From Paralithodes platypus (Eukaryota > Arthropoda > Malacostraca > Decapoda > Lithodidae): a DNA stretch of 64,000 nucleotides. The position numbers were made by a program, and so were the translations under genes. The notes beneath the pieces were generated by a model. The model was not told the DNA's origin. It did no database searches and saw only the letters and a program-made list of their open reading frames with translations. This document shows positions 50,250 to 62,800 of the stretch, in pieces (within the stretch, counting starts at the first letter, position 1; every line of letters starts with the position of its first letter). Where the stretch lies: positions 8,742,023 to 8,806,022 of the forward strand of contig CM064552.1 in assembly GCA_032716605.1 (NCBI GenBank), in the 5' to 3' direction.

Positions 50250-50700
50250 ACCCCTTCTCGCTCATGTTTAGCTCCATTAGTTTTGAGATTTTAAGGCATT
50301 TAGCCCACCTGTTTGGTAATTTCGTGTCATGTAGGTGTCTATGTTTTCCTGGCGAGCGATAACGAGTCTGCAATATAGGAAAATCCGGCCGTCTCAGGAC
50401 TTTTTTCCCCAGAAAAATGCTCAGATTAATCTCGAAGGGGGAGTCGTGGAATAAGAATAATAATAATAATTATTATTATTATTGTTGTTATTATTATTAT
50501 TATTATTATTAAGAGGCCGGGTTCTCCTAAATTACAGGCTCGCTATCGCTTGCCAGGAGAAACTAGACCCCTTAAAAATGAATGGTACGAAAGCTCAAAA
50601 AATCACCAAATTAATAGAGCGAACGCCTTATAATCTTAAAACGAATGAGGCTAAGCAAGATGGAGAAGGGGGTCCATAAACAAAATAATCTCCCCTTAAC
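50250..50700. mobile_element. Two opposed family B fragments around (ATT)n
   Basis: 50250-50455 is reverse family B, 50510-50700 forward family B ending CTCCCCTTAA, with an ATT microsatellite between. Confidence 0.7.
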
Positions 50701-50974
50701 TCCCGCTCTGCCGGAATTAACTCCTTAAAACCACCAGTGCGGGATTTTTTTCTATTTTGTTATTATTTATTTATTATATTTATTTATTTAAATAATTGTT
50801 TTTACGCAGTGCATTCAAAATATAAAGTAACCAAGGAACACTGGCAAAATAGTACTCACCGTGCCCTTTTTCATAGATTTTTGGCCATCTAAGCACGATT
50901 TTTTTTTTTTTTTTTTTGCCTGAAAATTGATACTTATACACCATACATTATCCTGAAACTATATATTTATTATC

Positions 50975-51005
50975 GCAAGGTCCAGGGTTCGAATCCCGGG
51001 TGGTT
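50975..51005 (+). repeat. tRNA-derived SINE 3' part of head
   Basis: AGGTCCAGGGTTCGAATCCC carries a perfect B box. No A box is found upstream. Confidence 0.45.
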
Positions 51006-51274
51006 TTTATGAAGTTTTTCTCAAGTGGCATTACTTGATTTAGAAGGTTATATATTTTATTATTTTGAAGTATAAGGATTAATTGTGTTCTGAAATGAAA
51101 GCAATTTATTATAACGACGCTCGCAACTGAAACACTTAACATTTTCTTCTTGTCTCACTTGCAAGGAGGAGTTACGTTGAAAGAGCGTCGACCAATAGAG
51201 CGCCAGATTCACGGAGCTACCACCCTCAATCGGCTGTCTTGAATAGGTGGGTAGTTAGAGGGGGGGGGGGGTAT

Positions 51275-51650
51275 TTTAGGGGGGTCACCTGCTTTTTTTC
51301 TCTTTTTCTCCTTTTCTCTCTTTCTCTGACTTGTATTCATTTGGCCCCATTCAACCAACTGTTTTAAGACGTTTATCCCCATCCTGGTGTCGATTTTTTC
51401 CTGGCGAGCGATAGCAAGCCAGCATTGTATGGAGAAATCCGGAGAAATTTTTCTATCGAAAAATGTACAAATTTAGCTTGCTGTAAAACAAAACTATATA
51501 TATGCTGGCTCGCTACCGCTCGCCAGGAAAATATTGACACCTGAATGGGGGTAAACATCTTAAAACAGTAGGCTGAATGGGGCCAAATGGATACAAGCCA
51601 AAGAGAGAGAGGGAGAGAAAGAGAACGAAAAGCGAGGTGGGCCCCTTTAA
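51275..51650. mobile_element. Family A foldback element (full)
   Basis: TTTTAGGGGGGTCACC to GGTGGGCCCCTTTAA, central hairpin partly deleted. Its right TTAA begins a reverse family B fragment (51647-51870). Confidence 0.85.
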
Positions 51651-51968
51651 GCGGATATATGTTGCTTTTCTAGATCCCATTCTCCCTCATGTTTAGCCCT
51701 ATTAGTTTTGAGATTTTAAGACGTTCGCCGCTTTTGTTTGGTGATTTTAAGACCTTTCACCCCATGTTTTTACCAATTATAGGACCTTTTTCTACCATTT
51801 AGGTGACAATTTTTTCTTGGTGAACGATAGCGAGTCTGTAATTTTAGGAGGAACCGGCCTTGTTAAAACAATACAATCACTATATACTAGCTAATATACA
51901 AATATTCTATATCTAATCCTATTCAATCTCCCACCAACTTCAGATCCCACGACTCTGAGCCCTCAAAG

Positions 51969-52202
51969 ATGAGATCAAGGGTAGAAGAGCCACCACCGTA
52001 CATGCCCAAGAATGCCCAAACGGTGGACTTTTTCGCCCATCGTTTCAGCGGTCATGCCATCCCCCACATTCTCGGCAGGAGTAGTCTGGTAAGGAGGATC
52101 ATTTGGGCCATCATATCCATCATCCTCCTGGTGTGCTTGGCGATCCAGCTCTATTTTGTCATCTCGGAGTTCTTGGAGTACCCAAAGCTGGTCACGGTGG
52201 AG
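51969..52202 (+). CDS. DEG/ENaC exon: N terminus and TM1
   Basis: 78 codons ending YPKLVTVE in phase 0 at a GAG|GTGGGT donor. It contains a PPPYMP stretch (a PY-like motif), the FFAHRFSGHAIPHI segment and one strong hydrophobic span of about 22 residues followed by the FLEYPKLVTV strand leading into the palm domain. ATG at 51969 was chosen as the first Met. If 51944 is an acceptor, coding may start further upstream. Confidence 0.75.
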
Positions 52203-53828
52203 GTGGGTAGTTGTTTTGTTGTTGTTGCTGTTCCTCAGGCTGTCTGGCCGAACAGCCCCAAGGTCCCGAGCAAGGCCAAGGCCATAAACGAGTGCCCCCA
52301 CAAAACCCTTCCTGCTTACCACTAATAAAGCCCGGGTGACCGAAGCCACTCCAAAGCAGGGAGCTGAGGAGGGTGCGGAAATGCCCGGGAAACCAGAGCC
52401 CCACCCAAGGCCCTGTGCCCCTCAGCAATTATGAAGGGAAAGTTGAGGGAAAGAGGAGATGGGTAGTTGGTGTACTTGGCCCTGCCCTTTAAGGCGGTGT
52501 CACACGAGCGATTTTTCCGTCAATTTTTACTGGCAATTGTAGTCTGGCAGCTTCAATATTTACGTTCCATAAAAATTAAACTAACTAACATAATGTACCG
52601 TAGATCTAGTTTCCGATTCCAATGCAAAAATGCTTAAAAATAGTACGAGAAAAAACTTGCTCATCGAAAATTGCCGGAAAAAGCGCTCGTGTGACAGTGA
52701 CTTTAAGCCACAGGATACAATACTTATCAGACAAGTATGAAGCAGGCAGTTTGGGTAAAAAGTCATCATTTACCCATCTTTTTACTGTAAACGATGGGGT
52801 TAGAGATAAAACTTCATGACCAATTACCTCTCAAAGACTGCAATTTCTAATCAGCTATCATCAATTTTTCTGTGGCAGAGAATTAAAAATGACTTCAGTT
52901 TGTCCACCACACAGGAGACAGAACCTGATCCATACTATGTTTATAATTATATGTGTGCATCATCTGCTACCTTCCTCTTTGTCTATCTATCTATCTATCT
53001 ATATGCTCAGGCCCAATCCCCATTTTGGGGGTAGCCGACTCAAGACAGAGCAAGAACAGGGAAAATACAAAAACAACATAAAACAACAAATAAACACAGA
53101 TAAAAAGCACAAACTCACACACATCCAGGTCACCCAGGAGAAGACCCAGAGACCAGGGTCACCAAGGCCGCTCCAGCACTCCCCCGGCCCCCGACCACCC
53201 GGAGAGGTTCCGATCTCGGCAGGCAGACATGCAGCGGAGCCAAAGCCACAAGCCCTCCCACCACACTTCCAGGTGCACCCTTCATATTAATCGTCTCCCC
53301 GGGCCAGGCGCCTGATGGACTATTATCTAGTCCAACTTGCGCCCGACCCCTTACTCCAAATGACCACGTGTTCACTCAACTATTCACAAGCATTCTCCAT
53401 TCACTCCTGTCCACCACCACTTCCCCTGCCTGATCTATAGTCATTCCTCTATCATCCAAAGCCTTTCTTACACAGTCTCTCCATCTCAATGGGGGTCCCT
53501 GACATTCTTGAAATACCCACTAAGTATATTCAATTAGATACCAACCATGCAGACTATAATACGTTCGTTGTGTATGGGTACGAGGCGATCTCAAGACACC
53601 TTAGCTCCCAGTGCACAACGAACCGGATCATGATTATGTCTGCCTGTATTAAATTATGTATTATGTTGATTTATACCATTGTCTATTTTTGTAATAATTG
53701 TATTCAGCTAACTATGATCTCAATAATCATTGATGTAATGAAAATATGAATAGTCTCCTCATACGATTGCACTAGTTCTGTAGTGCTATTATTTACAACC
53801 TGTCAATTAATAATTCAGTCACTACAAG

Positions 53829-53879
<51 letters not shown>

Positions 53880-56800
53880 CAGACCATGTGACAATTAAAT
53901 GAGGAAACTATAATAACACATCTGAATAATGCCAACCTGACTTATAAACACAAATATGAATGTAACCAGACGACGATGCTGTTGTTTCAGTGGAATAATG
54001 GCTCTTTGAGCAGTATGTATCGCCTTACTAGTGGTTGTCCCCTCACAGGATGGGGGGCGCTGCTCAATAAACTCGCCCCTCGGGCCAAAATCAAAATCAA
54101 AATCAATGGGGGTCTTCCTGCCCTTATATGCCCTTCCTCTTTGTAGGGGAATATATTAGTACATTTATAATTTTTTTTTTTTTTTTTTTCACACTGAGTT
54201 TATGTACTTGGTTTTATTATGCAATTGTATAGTTTTTCATCATCACTTTTATGACAAATACGTCGTGGTTGGCTAAAATTGAAGGCCAAAATTTGGGCCG
54301 AGTGACGATTTGAGCCGAGTGACGGAACAAGAGTCATTATGTAAAAGGCAAGCATTTGCGATTTCAGCCAGATAATGATTAAGGGTCCAGCGTAAGTCCC
54401 GTGGCAAACCTTGCCTGAAGTATTTAGCATATTATTAATCAAGAAAAAAATGGGGAGAAATGCGTGCATCAGAGGATGACACCTAGAGTACTTCATCGCT
54501 CATCAAACATTGTCACTCAGGGTCTAAAGGCTAAGTGTATTTATAATGCTAAACTTTTATATTTATCAAATAAGCATTACGGCCAAGGTTCGTCAAATGG
54601 AGGAACTTATTCGTAAAACAGATACACACGTACAGTTTATGTAAGTTTATTTACAGAAGTAGCATGAAAATATTTATCAAAATATAATAGCAATGCAAGA
54701 CAGTATAAATGACACAGCAGAAGACTTGATTGCAAGAGTACAATATATAGGATAGAACCTGCGAGTGATAGACTAAGTTTCAGGGGGGACTTAGATGAAG
54801 TATTATTTATATGGTGAATGGTGTGTTGGGTGGAGGCATTTATGGTAACTGAATATTTAATTTTCAGAGCTGGCTTTGTACAATTATTTCCGTTAATTAG
54901 ATATCCCACAAAAGGAACATATAAATACTATGGTAACTTTATTACTGAAACTTTAACAATTTCCCAGGGGTGGCAAATAAGTTACAAGGGATTCTCTCGA
55001 CTTTTACAGAGAAGGGATAGAGGGGGTCAAGGGTTGGTCAAGGTCCGTCCTCTTCTTCTTCTTCTTCTTGTCATGGCCAGAGGTGATGTGGCTGGTATCA
55101 CAGGCCACTTCAGCAGGTATTACAGGCCGACGTCACTGGTATATGCAGGTCACTGTGATTGTGAGGTGTGGTTAGCATCGTAGACTGCTCGGCTGGTATC
55201 ACAGGCTGATGCGACTGGTATCACAGGTTGCTGAGCTGGTGAGGTGTAATTGGTATCGCAGACCACTTTGGTTGTTATCGCAGGCTGTCATGCTGAGGAA
55301 ATATGGCTGGTATCACAGGCCAACTCGGCTGGTATCGCAGGCTGAGAGGATTGGTATTCAGATCTCTTTTCCTTTTTCCCCCTGAGGGAGGTGACATATA
55401 ATTCCCTTATTCTCTCTACCTTGGTTTTCCTGATCCTCCTGCTGGTCTTGGGGGTGAGGGTAAGAAGGTCTCCTTTACCTGGTTTGAGAATTAAGCCGTT
55501 GTCTCCTTGTTGTCTGGGCTTGGCTGGCTCAAGGGGGTGTGGTTTTGCTGGCCTGGAGGGAGGGGGTGGAAGTAAGGTCTCGCGGTCAGGTGTCCGGTTT
55601 CAGTTTTCTTTCTTCTTGAGAGTAAACTTGTCATGTGTCTTTTATGGAATGACAATGAAAAATGCCAAGCCATTTGATAATTGTGATCATGATATAATCG
55701 CCCGCAAACTTAAAACAAAAGAGATAACGGGTAAAATTGGAAGGTGGATATACAACTTCTTGGTGAACCGGAAACAATCAGTAGCAGTACATCAAGTCAC
55801 ATCTGAGCCTTCGGATGTCAAAAGCTCAGCTCCCCAAGGAACAGAAATGGCACCCCTTCTTTTCCTCATTCTAATTAAGACAGATGCCAACACAAGACAC
55901 AGTACAGTGACTTCATTTGCTGATGACACAAGACTATGTATGATAATAAACACACAGGAAGGCACAGGCAGGCTGCAGGAGGACATACATGTGGTGTTTC
56001 AGGGGATTAGGGAAAACAACATGCAGTTTATTGAAGAAAAATTCCAATTACAGTAATATGATACAGAGATGATAATGTTGTTAAAGAGAATACAAAATAC
56101 ATAACAGAATCCAGCCACATAATAGAATGTAAAGACATTTTGAAAAACCTTGGGGTGTTAAATGTCTGAAAATATGAGTCAAAGAACAAAATGGCTAACT
56201 GGTTGGATTATAATTACTTTTATAACATGTGGTGACTTGCCTATGATAACCCTCTTCAAATCCCTCGTGCTATCGCAGCTATAATACTGTAACATATTAA
56301 CATCCCCATACAAAGCAGATGAAATATATTACTTATAGAGTGTACAGAGGAACTTCACCTCACCTATAAACTCAGTAGAACAGTTACACTTTTGGGAGTG
56401 TTTAAGATCACTAAATCTGTATTCGTTGGAGCGTAGAAGGGAACGTTACTTATTGATTATACGTGGAAAATAACAGAGGGTTTAGCACCAAATCTACACA
56501 CCCCGATAGTCATGAAGTTCAGCGATAGAATAGGCTGGATATATGATATCCCCAGAATGAAAAATAAGGATGCTATGGGCTCGCTGCAAGAGGGTTGGTT
56601 ATCACATTGAGGGCAACATCTCTTCAACATTCTCCCGCGGCGAGTAAGAGACATGAGTGGCATCTCGTTAGACAGCTTCAAGAGAGCCCTCGATGTCGAA
56701 CTGCAAAAAGTGACAGACGAGCTCTCATCGCAGGGGAGTGTTACGCTGCATCAAACAGTCTGCTTCACCAATTTTCAAACCATAACGAAGGGCGGTGCGC

Positions 56801-59800
56801 TCCTCAGTGCCACTAGCAGAGTGGCGAATCCTACATAAGTGAACATAGGTAGGGTAGATAAGAGCATAACAGCATTGGCCATAGGGTCATTGCCATGGAT
56901 AATCGTTAGGCATCCTAAATATTCGTGATGCCTTCATGTACCAATGATTACAAGAGCATTGTCCTATTATCATATATTATCATATCCAACCCTATCGCAT
57001 ATTATACTATAATTATTATCCCATTTAATTATATATTATATCTTCAGATTAAAGAAAACGACGAAGTGGTGTTTCCGGCCGTAACTGTGTGCAACCTCAA
57101 CCCAGTTCAACTCTTCAAATTACAATCGTCCAAGTATGCCTCGCTGGCGGAGCAGGAGGCTTACACACACCCAGGTAAAGGCCATCACAAGACACCCTAT
57201 AGTAACATAATATCACTCTATAGTAACAGATATCAGCCAACCTCCGCCATATTGGGACCACTGGTATTGTTAGCCTCTCATACCCATAATAAACATTCGG
57301 CAGTACTGGTGCAGGATGTACTGTATAATAGTTTGGTCTTCCGATTTAAGGGGACACTGGTTATTTAATTGGGTCTGTTTATTAATATATTCATTTATTT
57401 TTTAGTTTCCTCGCTAGACCTTCATCAAGCTTAAAATACACTCTCTAGACCCACCTTCAAGATAAATTTGTACATTTTTCGATAGAAAAATTTCCCTGTC
57501 GAAGGCCGTTTCTATTAAATTACAAGCTCGCTATCGCTCGCCAGGAAAAAAATGACACCTAAATGGCACGAAAAGTCTTGATATTGATATAGAAATTGGA
57601 CGGAAGGTTTTAAAATCGACAAACTAATGGGGCGAATGTCATAAAATTGAAAAGTAATGGGGCTAAACATGTGGAAGAATGGTGACCAGAAAAACGACCC
57701 ATCTCCTCTTTAACTGTACATGGTCAAAAAAACAAATATCATCTCATATTTGATAAGTATGACACCAAAATGGCAGCCAATGAAATATATGGCAGCTCTC
57801 TCTGACCACAGCATCCATAGCTACTACTATAGTCTATTCGCTGTATGTAGGCGAGAAATCATGACCTCTATCCTCTGTAATTCAAAAAGGGCTAGAGCAA
57901 ATTGGCTGTAAATTTCCACATCTATTTCTTGACTGACTCTTCCCAAATGGTAGAAATATTAGCTCGATTACTCAGGTCGTTTTTGAGTTACAGAGGATAG
58001 AGGTCATGATTTCTCGCCTACTTACAGCGAATAGACTATAGACGATTGTATTCAGCCTAGCATAGCCCTCTGGTAATCGAAAGGGCACAGCCTATCTAAT
58101 GTAGCCCTTTTTCTCTTTCAGGTAATTTCTAATGTGGATAATATTGGCTATTAATAATGATTAGTCAACACAGATAGCCTATTTGAAACTTTGGAGTAAT
58201 TTTCAGATAATTGCATAACTTAACCCGTTCAGTACCAGGGACGCCCTTTTCATCATAGTGTGGCAACTATTAGACTATATTATTCAGCTTAGGAAGAACC
58301 TCTATCAACAATAAGACTCCAAACTATCTCAACCAACTTTTTCAACTACCACAGATCCTTCCTAAGCTGCTTAATATCGTCTAAATATAGCCAGAGTAAT
58401 ATATAACACACGTCGCTGGTACTCAAAGGCTTAAGGATCATGACGCGTTACGATTGTTTATTCTGGCTATCATTAGACGAGTTTTACAGCTTGTTTTGTT
58501 CTATGTGGACGAGGGAGACAAAAGGCAGACCTTCATGTGACGAGTGCCTCCCCCAAACTTGAAAGAGTGACAGGGCCAAACTCAAGGCATTTTCGAGCAA
58601 AAATTTTCGGACACACGGAGTTTGAAGCAATTTAAGTCATAGGATGAGGGGAAGTTGGATTCAGGGAGAGAGTTCCTGACCTCAGCTGTTGAATAGAAGA
58701 AAGATTGGGAATATCGTTTCACTCTTCGATTGGAGAGTTGCACAGAGTAGGGGTGGGATTGTATTGCAAGACGGGTGCTACGTGCTCTACGTACATGAGG
58801 TTGTATACAGTGAGAGAGCTCTGAGGAACACTGATTATTAGAATAGCGAGAGAGATGCAACATTGCAGCGAAGAGATAGATTGCATAGAGTCGGTGAGAG
58901 GACGTGAGTTAACGAGATGAAGGACTTTCCTTTGTACTTTGTCAAGAAGTGCTGTGAGAGACAGTGAGAGGATCCTCCCCAAACATGCGAACAATACTCA
59001 ATACATGGGCGCACTGTGCCCCTGTACAGAGCAAGAAGCTGCGCAGGGGTAAAGAACTCCCTGAGGTGGTTGAGCACACCTAGTTTCTGGGAAGTTGTTT
59101 TTAGCAAGGGTGGTAATATGGTTTTTCCAATTGAGATCAGAAGAAAAGGAGACATCGAGAATACTAAGAGAAGATGAAGAGCTTAGGAAGGATCTGTCGG
59201 AATTTAAGGGTAAAATTTTTCTTAAGTAACCATCTGACTTGCATATACCCTTTCTAATCTAAAGAATCGTCTAATGATAGCCAGAATTAACTGCCAAAAC
59301 GCGTCATAATCCTCAAGGAATTAAATAACTATGTCTTTCAGGCGACTGCTCAAGCTATGAAGACAATGCTCCTTGGGTGCTTAACAAACACCACAAACCT
59401 TTCACTGCCCTGGACTACTGGTAAGATCCTTAGTTACATCATTTAGAACGTGCCTCTGTAAAATCTCTAACATTTAATGTCTGGTATTCGTTTTGTAATA
59501 GTTACTTGTGTATATATATATATATATATATATGGTTTCTCGAAACAAATCACTATATAATCATGACACATGCAGTAATCATTATGGTATCGTAATCATT
59601 ATTTCAGAACCATATATTATATTTTGTCTATGTTTAAAAGACAAATTACAAAGTTACTTGTAGAGAATATCCTTTTTGTAGAAAAGTGAATAATATGCTA
59701 AATTTAAGACAAATTTTAGACAAATTGAGACTGAATTGTACAAGGCAGATTAGACAAGGTCAATTATTCTGCCCTCTTCAGATCAACGCATAGAGGGCAT

Positions 59801-62800
59801 TGATACTTCTCAGTGGGACCGCTCATATACTCCATTACCCTGAAGCTGGTATAGGGAGGTGTGTTGGATTTAATGTCGCGCAGAACTTACCATTGTATTT
59901 GATGATCTGGTCAATGAGGATATCTTTTAGTAGGCTGTAGCAAGAGACAAAATACTCATTGTCCATGGGCGAGAATGTCAAACTGCTTAAAGGGGTAGGT
60001 TTTTTGTATTATTTTATATATTTATGTATTTATTATTGTCTTAATTTGGACAGAGAGGATAGCAAGGGTTGTGGACGCTATTGTTCATTGAGGGTAACAG
60101 TCTGTGTTTCAATTAGTTTAGTGATGTAATTATCAGATATGATTGTTTGATCCTTATTGCTGGATCTTCTGAAAGGGGAAATTGCTTAGTGATGGCACTA
60201 GATTTAGGATTGTCAACATAAATCTATACTTCTATTTACAATATATAACAATATTTCAGTTTTGAGAATGAGTCCTATCTTAGCCATTAGTGATTAACTG
60301 GACTTATGTGTGTAGCAATTGAGGGGAACAACTATACAGCCAGATCCCGTGTTTTCGAGTTGTAAAGTAGGTGTAAGCGACCAAGGATCGACATCGTTCA
60401 TCATTTCCATACTAATTACATCTCTAAAATATGTTAGTGTTGTCTATAATCATGCGTTATGCATATTATAATATGTACCTCTATCCAATACCCATATTGT
60501 TTGGTAGTCAAATAAATGTCCATATAAAGCAGATACGGAGTTTCAACATTCTCAAAAGTCTGAATTGTTTTAAATCAGCCACCCTTCTCTTCCCGACAAT
60601 AATAGCTCCATTAAAGCTATTAATCTACGTTGGCGACGGTCATCAATGACTTACATTAATAGTATGGAACTGCATTCAATGGTTGGAATGTATGGTAGGC
60701 ATAGAAATGTCAACATGCCACATATTCTTTCTGTTTAGAAGGCTATCCAGTGATAGATAAAGCCAGAGTGTCGACATTTAAAGGGCCCGAAGGCGGGAAA
60801 ACAGTGATAAATCTGCTGAAGCAGCCACTTGTGTCATTTTGTTGGTAGGGTCTATTGAACACTTGCGAGTTTCAGGGATAAGGATTTTGGAGCCGTAAAC
60901 ATCGATATTTAAGAGAAATGCAATAATAATGTAGGTTTCTGGTGGATAGAAAGTACTTTGAATTCGTTTTTATGTATTTATACATGTACTTCAACCGTAT
61001 ATTAACCTTTAAAAGGTGAAGCTATGGTATTTGAAACGTCCCGCCATGCGAAGGTATTTTGGTTCATTTTCTGACGAAAATCGTCATATTTACCATGTAT
61101 ATCATAATTACTTATCCATATGCACCTAGTTTACTTTTAATATGAACATATGAACATTGAAAAGCAATAAAACAAGTGGTAACAGCAATTGGCTGGTGAA
61201 AATTGTATATTTTAGCCCTGCGGTCGTAATCTGACCCGGACCGGCGAGAGAGACACACCCTCCCTCTCTTGTGTCTCGCATGTTACTGAGAGACTACTGG
61301 AGGTCTGAGACTGGTTAGAGGGTTGAAGAAAAACTCCCCCATCCTACCCCCTCTCTCCCAGCCGTCTTCATGCGAAAATACTCGATAAATATCAGGAATA
61401 ATAGGGGAAATACCAGATAATTGAGGAGGGGGGGGGGTACACATGTGGAGTAGTGATAGGAGGTAAGGAGGGTAATTATCTTACTTAATCACATATTGCT
61501 TTGTTTTTAGTGCCAGTGGGGTGTTTTGAAAGTTTGTTTTATGCCTTGATACTTAAGAGTCCCGGCACCTTCGCCCAGTAAATCCTCTTGACCCCTTCAC
61601 TACCATGACGTAATTTTCATCGTTTTCGGGTTACCATTAGACGATTTTCTTTAGTTTATGATCTACCTCAAGGACTAAAATGGGAAAATACAATCTCAAT
61701 ACACCCTTTTAATAACGTTGGTCCTTCTTAAACTGTTTAAAATCATCTCCTTTTAGCCAGAATCAAAGGTAAAAAGACGTCATGGTGCTGAAGGGGTTAA
61801 GAGTCCTGGCGCCTTTCTCGGGTTAACTGGTAACTCTGCTAAATTTCGATGTCTACAGATCCAACTTCCTTATAGCCAGAAACTAGCAAGTGGTCAATTA
61901 CAACTGAAAAACATGAATATGATACTTGTGATTAAGAATGGAAGGGGTACAATTGGAATATTATAATTAATTTTACTTTTCAGGAACTCGGACAGGCACA
62001 ATTCAGAAGAAAAGTTACAAAGATACGAAAAGTGCATGACAGAATCCAAATATACAACTGCTGAAAAAGTGACAACTACCACACAACCAACTACCACATT
62101 AACCACTGAATCAACTATCACAGAACCAACTACCACATCAACCACTGAATCAACTACCACACAACCAACTACCACACAACCAACTACCACACAATTAACT
62201 ACCACATTAACCACTGAATCAACTACCACATTAACCACTGAATCAACTACCACAGAACCAACTACCACATCAACCACTGAATCAACTACCACAGAACCAA
62301 CTACCACATCAACCACTGAATCAATTACCACAAAACCAACTACCACATCAACCACTGACTCAACTACCACAGAACCAACTACCACATCAACCACTGAATC
62401 AGCTACCACATTAACCACTGAATCAACTACCACATCAACCACTGAATCAACTACCACAGAACCAACTACCACATCAACCACTGAATCACCTACCACACTA
62501 ACAACTACTACAACAACTACCACAGCACCAAACACCACGCCAACTACTACATCAAACACAACACCAAATGTTAAAAGAATAAAAAGAGAAGCATTAGCAA
62601 CTACCACATCAACTACCATAACACCAACTACCACAACACCAACTACCACAACACCAACTACCACAACATCAACTACCACAACCCCAAGTACCACAACATC
62701 AACTACCACAACATCAACTACCACAACACCAACTACCACAACACCAACTGCCACAACATCAACTACCACAAAACCAACTACCACAACATCAACTACCACA

